A stretch of 64,000 bases of DNA from Flavobacterium terrisoli. GTDB lineage: Bacteria > Bacteroidota > Bacteroidia > Flavobacteriales > Flavobacteriaceae. The stretch covers positions 281,689 to 345,688 of the forward strand of contig NZ_JARGNA010000005.1 of the NCBI RefSeq assembly GCF_030167905.1. The letters run 5' to 3'. This document shows positions 63,901 to 64,000 of this stretch, piece after piece (the stretch's first letter is position 1; every line of letters starts with the position of its first letter). The translations under genes were made by a program, and so were the position numbers. Below the pieces are notes generated by a model, which did no database searches, was not told the origin of the DNA, and was given only the letters and a program-made list of their open reading frames with translations.

Positions 63901-64000
63901 GAAGCTGTAGAAGAATTTCCACAAGCGTCAACAGCCGTCCAAGTTCTGGTCACAGAATAAGAACCGGCACAAGCACCAGGAGTGGTTACATCGTTAAAAG
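57978..64000 (-). CDS. Giant T9SS type B adhesin with HYR-like repeats (5' end outside window)
   Basis: The frame is open from the right window edge to 57978, at least 2006 residues, with the N-terminus missing. From the N-terminal side: 2.5 copies of a 79-residue repeat, one repeat interrupted by an inserted beta-sandwich (about 63255-62745), six more 79-residue repeats, a variant module, eight 80-residue repeats of a second type, two more diverged modules, a short linker, and a C-terminal T9SS type B sorting domain (HNAFTPNGDGLNEYF, YNRWGVLVYE, GTYFYIIEW). Both repeat types have four cysteines in the same spacing (residues 16/17, 32, 49, 65), a HYR-like fold with two likely disulfides. Probable role: surface adhesin or gliding adhesin. 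No enzyme motif is seen. Confidence 0.9.
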   Translation of the reverse strand, partial: FNDVTTPGACAGSYSVTRTWTAVDACGNSSTASQTINVQDVTAPVIAALPSTSTINCPATPSFATATATDSCGSGATLTFNDVTTPGACAGNYSVTRTWTAVDACGNSSSASQTINVQDVTAPVIAALPAPSTISCPATPSFATATATDGCGSGATLTFADTTNNGNCAGNYSVTRTWTAVDACGNTSTASQTINVQDTTAPTFTVPADVTINTGENCSTNLDPTAIGTVTNISDACDASPEVTYTDSDCFGNDNEANINSGNGNYFYFDVTGYANLTAKDIEKLALSFETNQGKGRAEFTLVAPSGQAVVLVGPYCTGGACEDANSNDQELYLPVFYPNSSGYAQWNNNNVIAQDIPQNFTPNGALSSPNTITGVTSYVSSFENLTGPMNGTWFVFSRKQANVNGSVNFNSVCLTPASACASNNIIVRTWTVTDECGNAASATQTITIQDITAPVIATLPGTSTINCPAAPEFAQATVTDNCDANPSLTFADVTTNGACAGSYSVTRTWTATDACGNTATASQTINVQDISAPVIATLPATSTINCPATPSFATATATDECGSSFELTFADVTTNGACAGSYSVTRTWTAVDACGNTSTASQTINVQDVTAPVIAELPATSTINCPAAPEFAQATATDECGSAFELTFADVTTNGACAGSYSVTRTWTATDACGNTATASQTINVQDVTAPVIAELPATSTIDCPASPEFTQATATDECGSAFELTFEDVTTNGACAGSYSVTRTWTAVDACGNTATASQTINVQDITAPVIAELPATSTINCPASPEFAQATATDECGSAFELTFEDVTTNGACAGSYSVTRTWTAVDACGNTATASQTINVQDINAPVIAELPAASTINCPAVPEFAQATATDECGSAFELTFEDVTTNTNCAGNYSVTRTWTAVDACGNTATASQTINVQDETAPVITGQASNIIVECDGNGNELALFTWLTTNGGATATDECSAVTWSNDFSEIANDCSAAVTVVFTATDECGNASSTSATFTINDTQDPVAPEAPASVTVACAADVPAMISLTATDNCSAPITVEGVDATTPGQCSGTFTVTRTWTFIDACGNSSSVSQTINVVDDVAPTAPEAPASVTVACAADVPAMISLTATDNCGASITVEGVDATTQGNCPGTFSITRTWTFTDACNNSSSVSQTINVVDDVAPTAPQAPASVTVACVADVPAMISLTATDNCGAAITVEGVDATTQGNCPGTFSITRTWTFVDACNNSSSVSQIINVVDDVAPTAPEAPASVTVACAADVPAMISLTATDNCGASITVEGVDATTQGECSGTFSVTRTWTFTDACNNTSSVSQIINVVDDVAPTAPEAPASVTVACAGDVPAMISLTATDNCGTSITVEGVDATTQGACPNSFTVTRTWTFADACGNSSSVSQIINVVDDVAPTAPEAPANITVACAADVPAMISLTATDNCGASITVEGVDATTPGECSGTFTVTRTWTFTDACDNSSSVSQTINVVDDVAPTAPQAPADVTVTCDGDVPAMVSLTATDNCGDFITVEGVDAVTQQGGCVGSYTITRTWTFADVCGNTSSVEQIINVNDNVAPTIPTEPFDVTVACSGDVPAMISLTATDNCGGAITVEGVDVVTAGTCANMFTVTRTWTFADACGNTSSVEQIITVNDNIAPAFVEVAPANTTASCDNIPTAAVLTATDNCGTASVTMSETIIQGNCPSNYQIVRTWTATDACNNTSSQTQTITVSDTTGPVLVTELDPKVDATCDQIPPVPVLVFTDNCSGTVTTPEPTITVSSVVNGSYTITRTWVATDACGNLSQTYTQFVFVDEITDVITLDPLQLSTGDDIVVSLDGLLPAGVTGGTWTNVNNVTPGFDPVNNTFNPFGVTPGEYLFSYIISDGLCPISYNVLIIIGAVEACDTVVIHNAFTPNGDGLNEYFSIENIEDFDCYPTNNVQIYNRWGVLVYETKDYDNNTRRFEGISEGRVTVSKSEELPAGTYFYIIEWTIALDGTKVTKDGYLYLTR
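59045..60965 (-). repeat. Eight tandem 240-bp repeats (type B)
   Basis: Eight consecutive 80-codon units with VAPTAPEAPASVTVACAADVP and TDNCG..ITVEGVDATT cores. Identity is highest in the middle copies and falls toward the C-terminus. Confidence 0.85.
61225..62650 (-). repeat. Six tandem 237-bp repeats (type A)
   Basis: Six consecutive 79-codon units with APVIAELPATSTINCPA, ATDECGSAFELTF and GACAGSYSVTRTWTA cores. Several copies are almost identical at the DNA level, including third positions, which indicates recent duplication or conversion. Confidence 0.88.
63410..64000 (-). repeat. Further type A repeats at the window edge
   Basis: Two complete copies and part of a third lie before the interrupted repeat, and the array continues outside the window. 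Confidence 0.8.

Overview
The window looks like a chromosome segment of a Flavobacteriaceae member, most likely Flavobacterium. The evidence is AT-rich DNA, TAnnTTTG-type -7 promoter boxes, signal peptides ending in Ala-Gln, lipoprotein signals followed by Asp/Asn-rich residues, and several proteins with type IX secretion (T9SS) C-terminal domains. A PorP/SprF protein and the gene pair ettA / 60-residue membrane protein fit the same group. I see no tRNA, rRNA, CRISPR array, transposase or phage block. The species cannot be named from the sequence.

Layout. 1-2658: a truncated SAM methyltransferase, then a very AT-rich gene for a SEFIR/TIR-like protein with an unknown helical C-terminal part (a candidate defence gene), then a 320-bp intergenic stretch with two strong hairpins. 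2659-9014: secreted propeller-amidohydrolase, amino-acid permease, 2-Cys peroxiredoxin and DoxX-like membrane protein. 9161-13797: a compact pabB-tilS-dsbD run. 13906-19428: three tandem paralogous lipoproteins with conserved N-terminal halves, diverged C-terminal halves and a shared upstream element. 19461-26683: housekeeping genes (UvrD-type helicase, Sua5/YrdC, OmpA-type lipoprotein, glycosyltransferase, solitary HSDR_N nuclease-like protein, HolA).

26745-39725 is a surface-protein island. Two large T9SS type A proteins share an almost identical C-terminal stalk (MopE-type motif, three FN3-like domains, sorting domain) but carry different heads. Between them lies a self-processing S74-chaperone protein with YadA-like repeats. 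It is followed by a TPR histidine kinase / LuxR-type response regulator pair (39898-42300). A near-identical 18-bp sequence lies upstream of both the regulator gene and the neighbouring adhesin gene, suggesting a local regulon.

42451-55031 is mostly housekeeping: amidohydrolase, small membrane protein plus ettA, TPR hybrid histidine kinase, DEAD-box helicase, hutG, a coiled-coil membrane protein, hutI, corA and nhaA.

55057-64000 holds a T9SS type B adhesin locus, read right to left. A giant repeat adhesin (N-terminus outside the window; two families of 79-80-residue, four-cysteine HYR-like repeats) is followed by a PorP/SprF-family protein and an OmpA-type peptidoglycan-binding protein. An unusual hairpin without a U-tract separates adhesin and porP. 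This arrangement matches loci in which a cell-surface adhesin is encoded with its dedicated outer-membrane secretion/anchoring partners.
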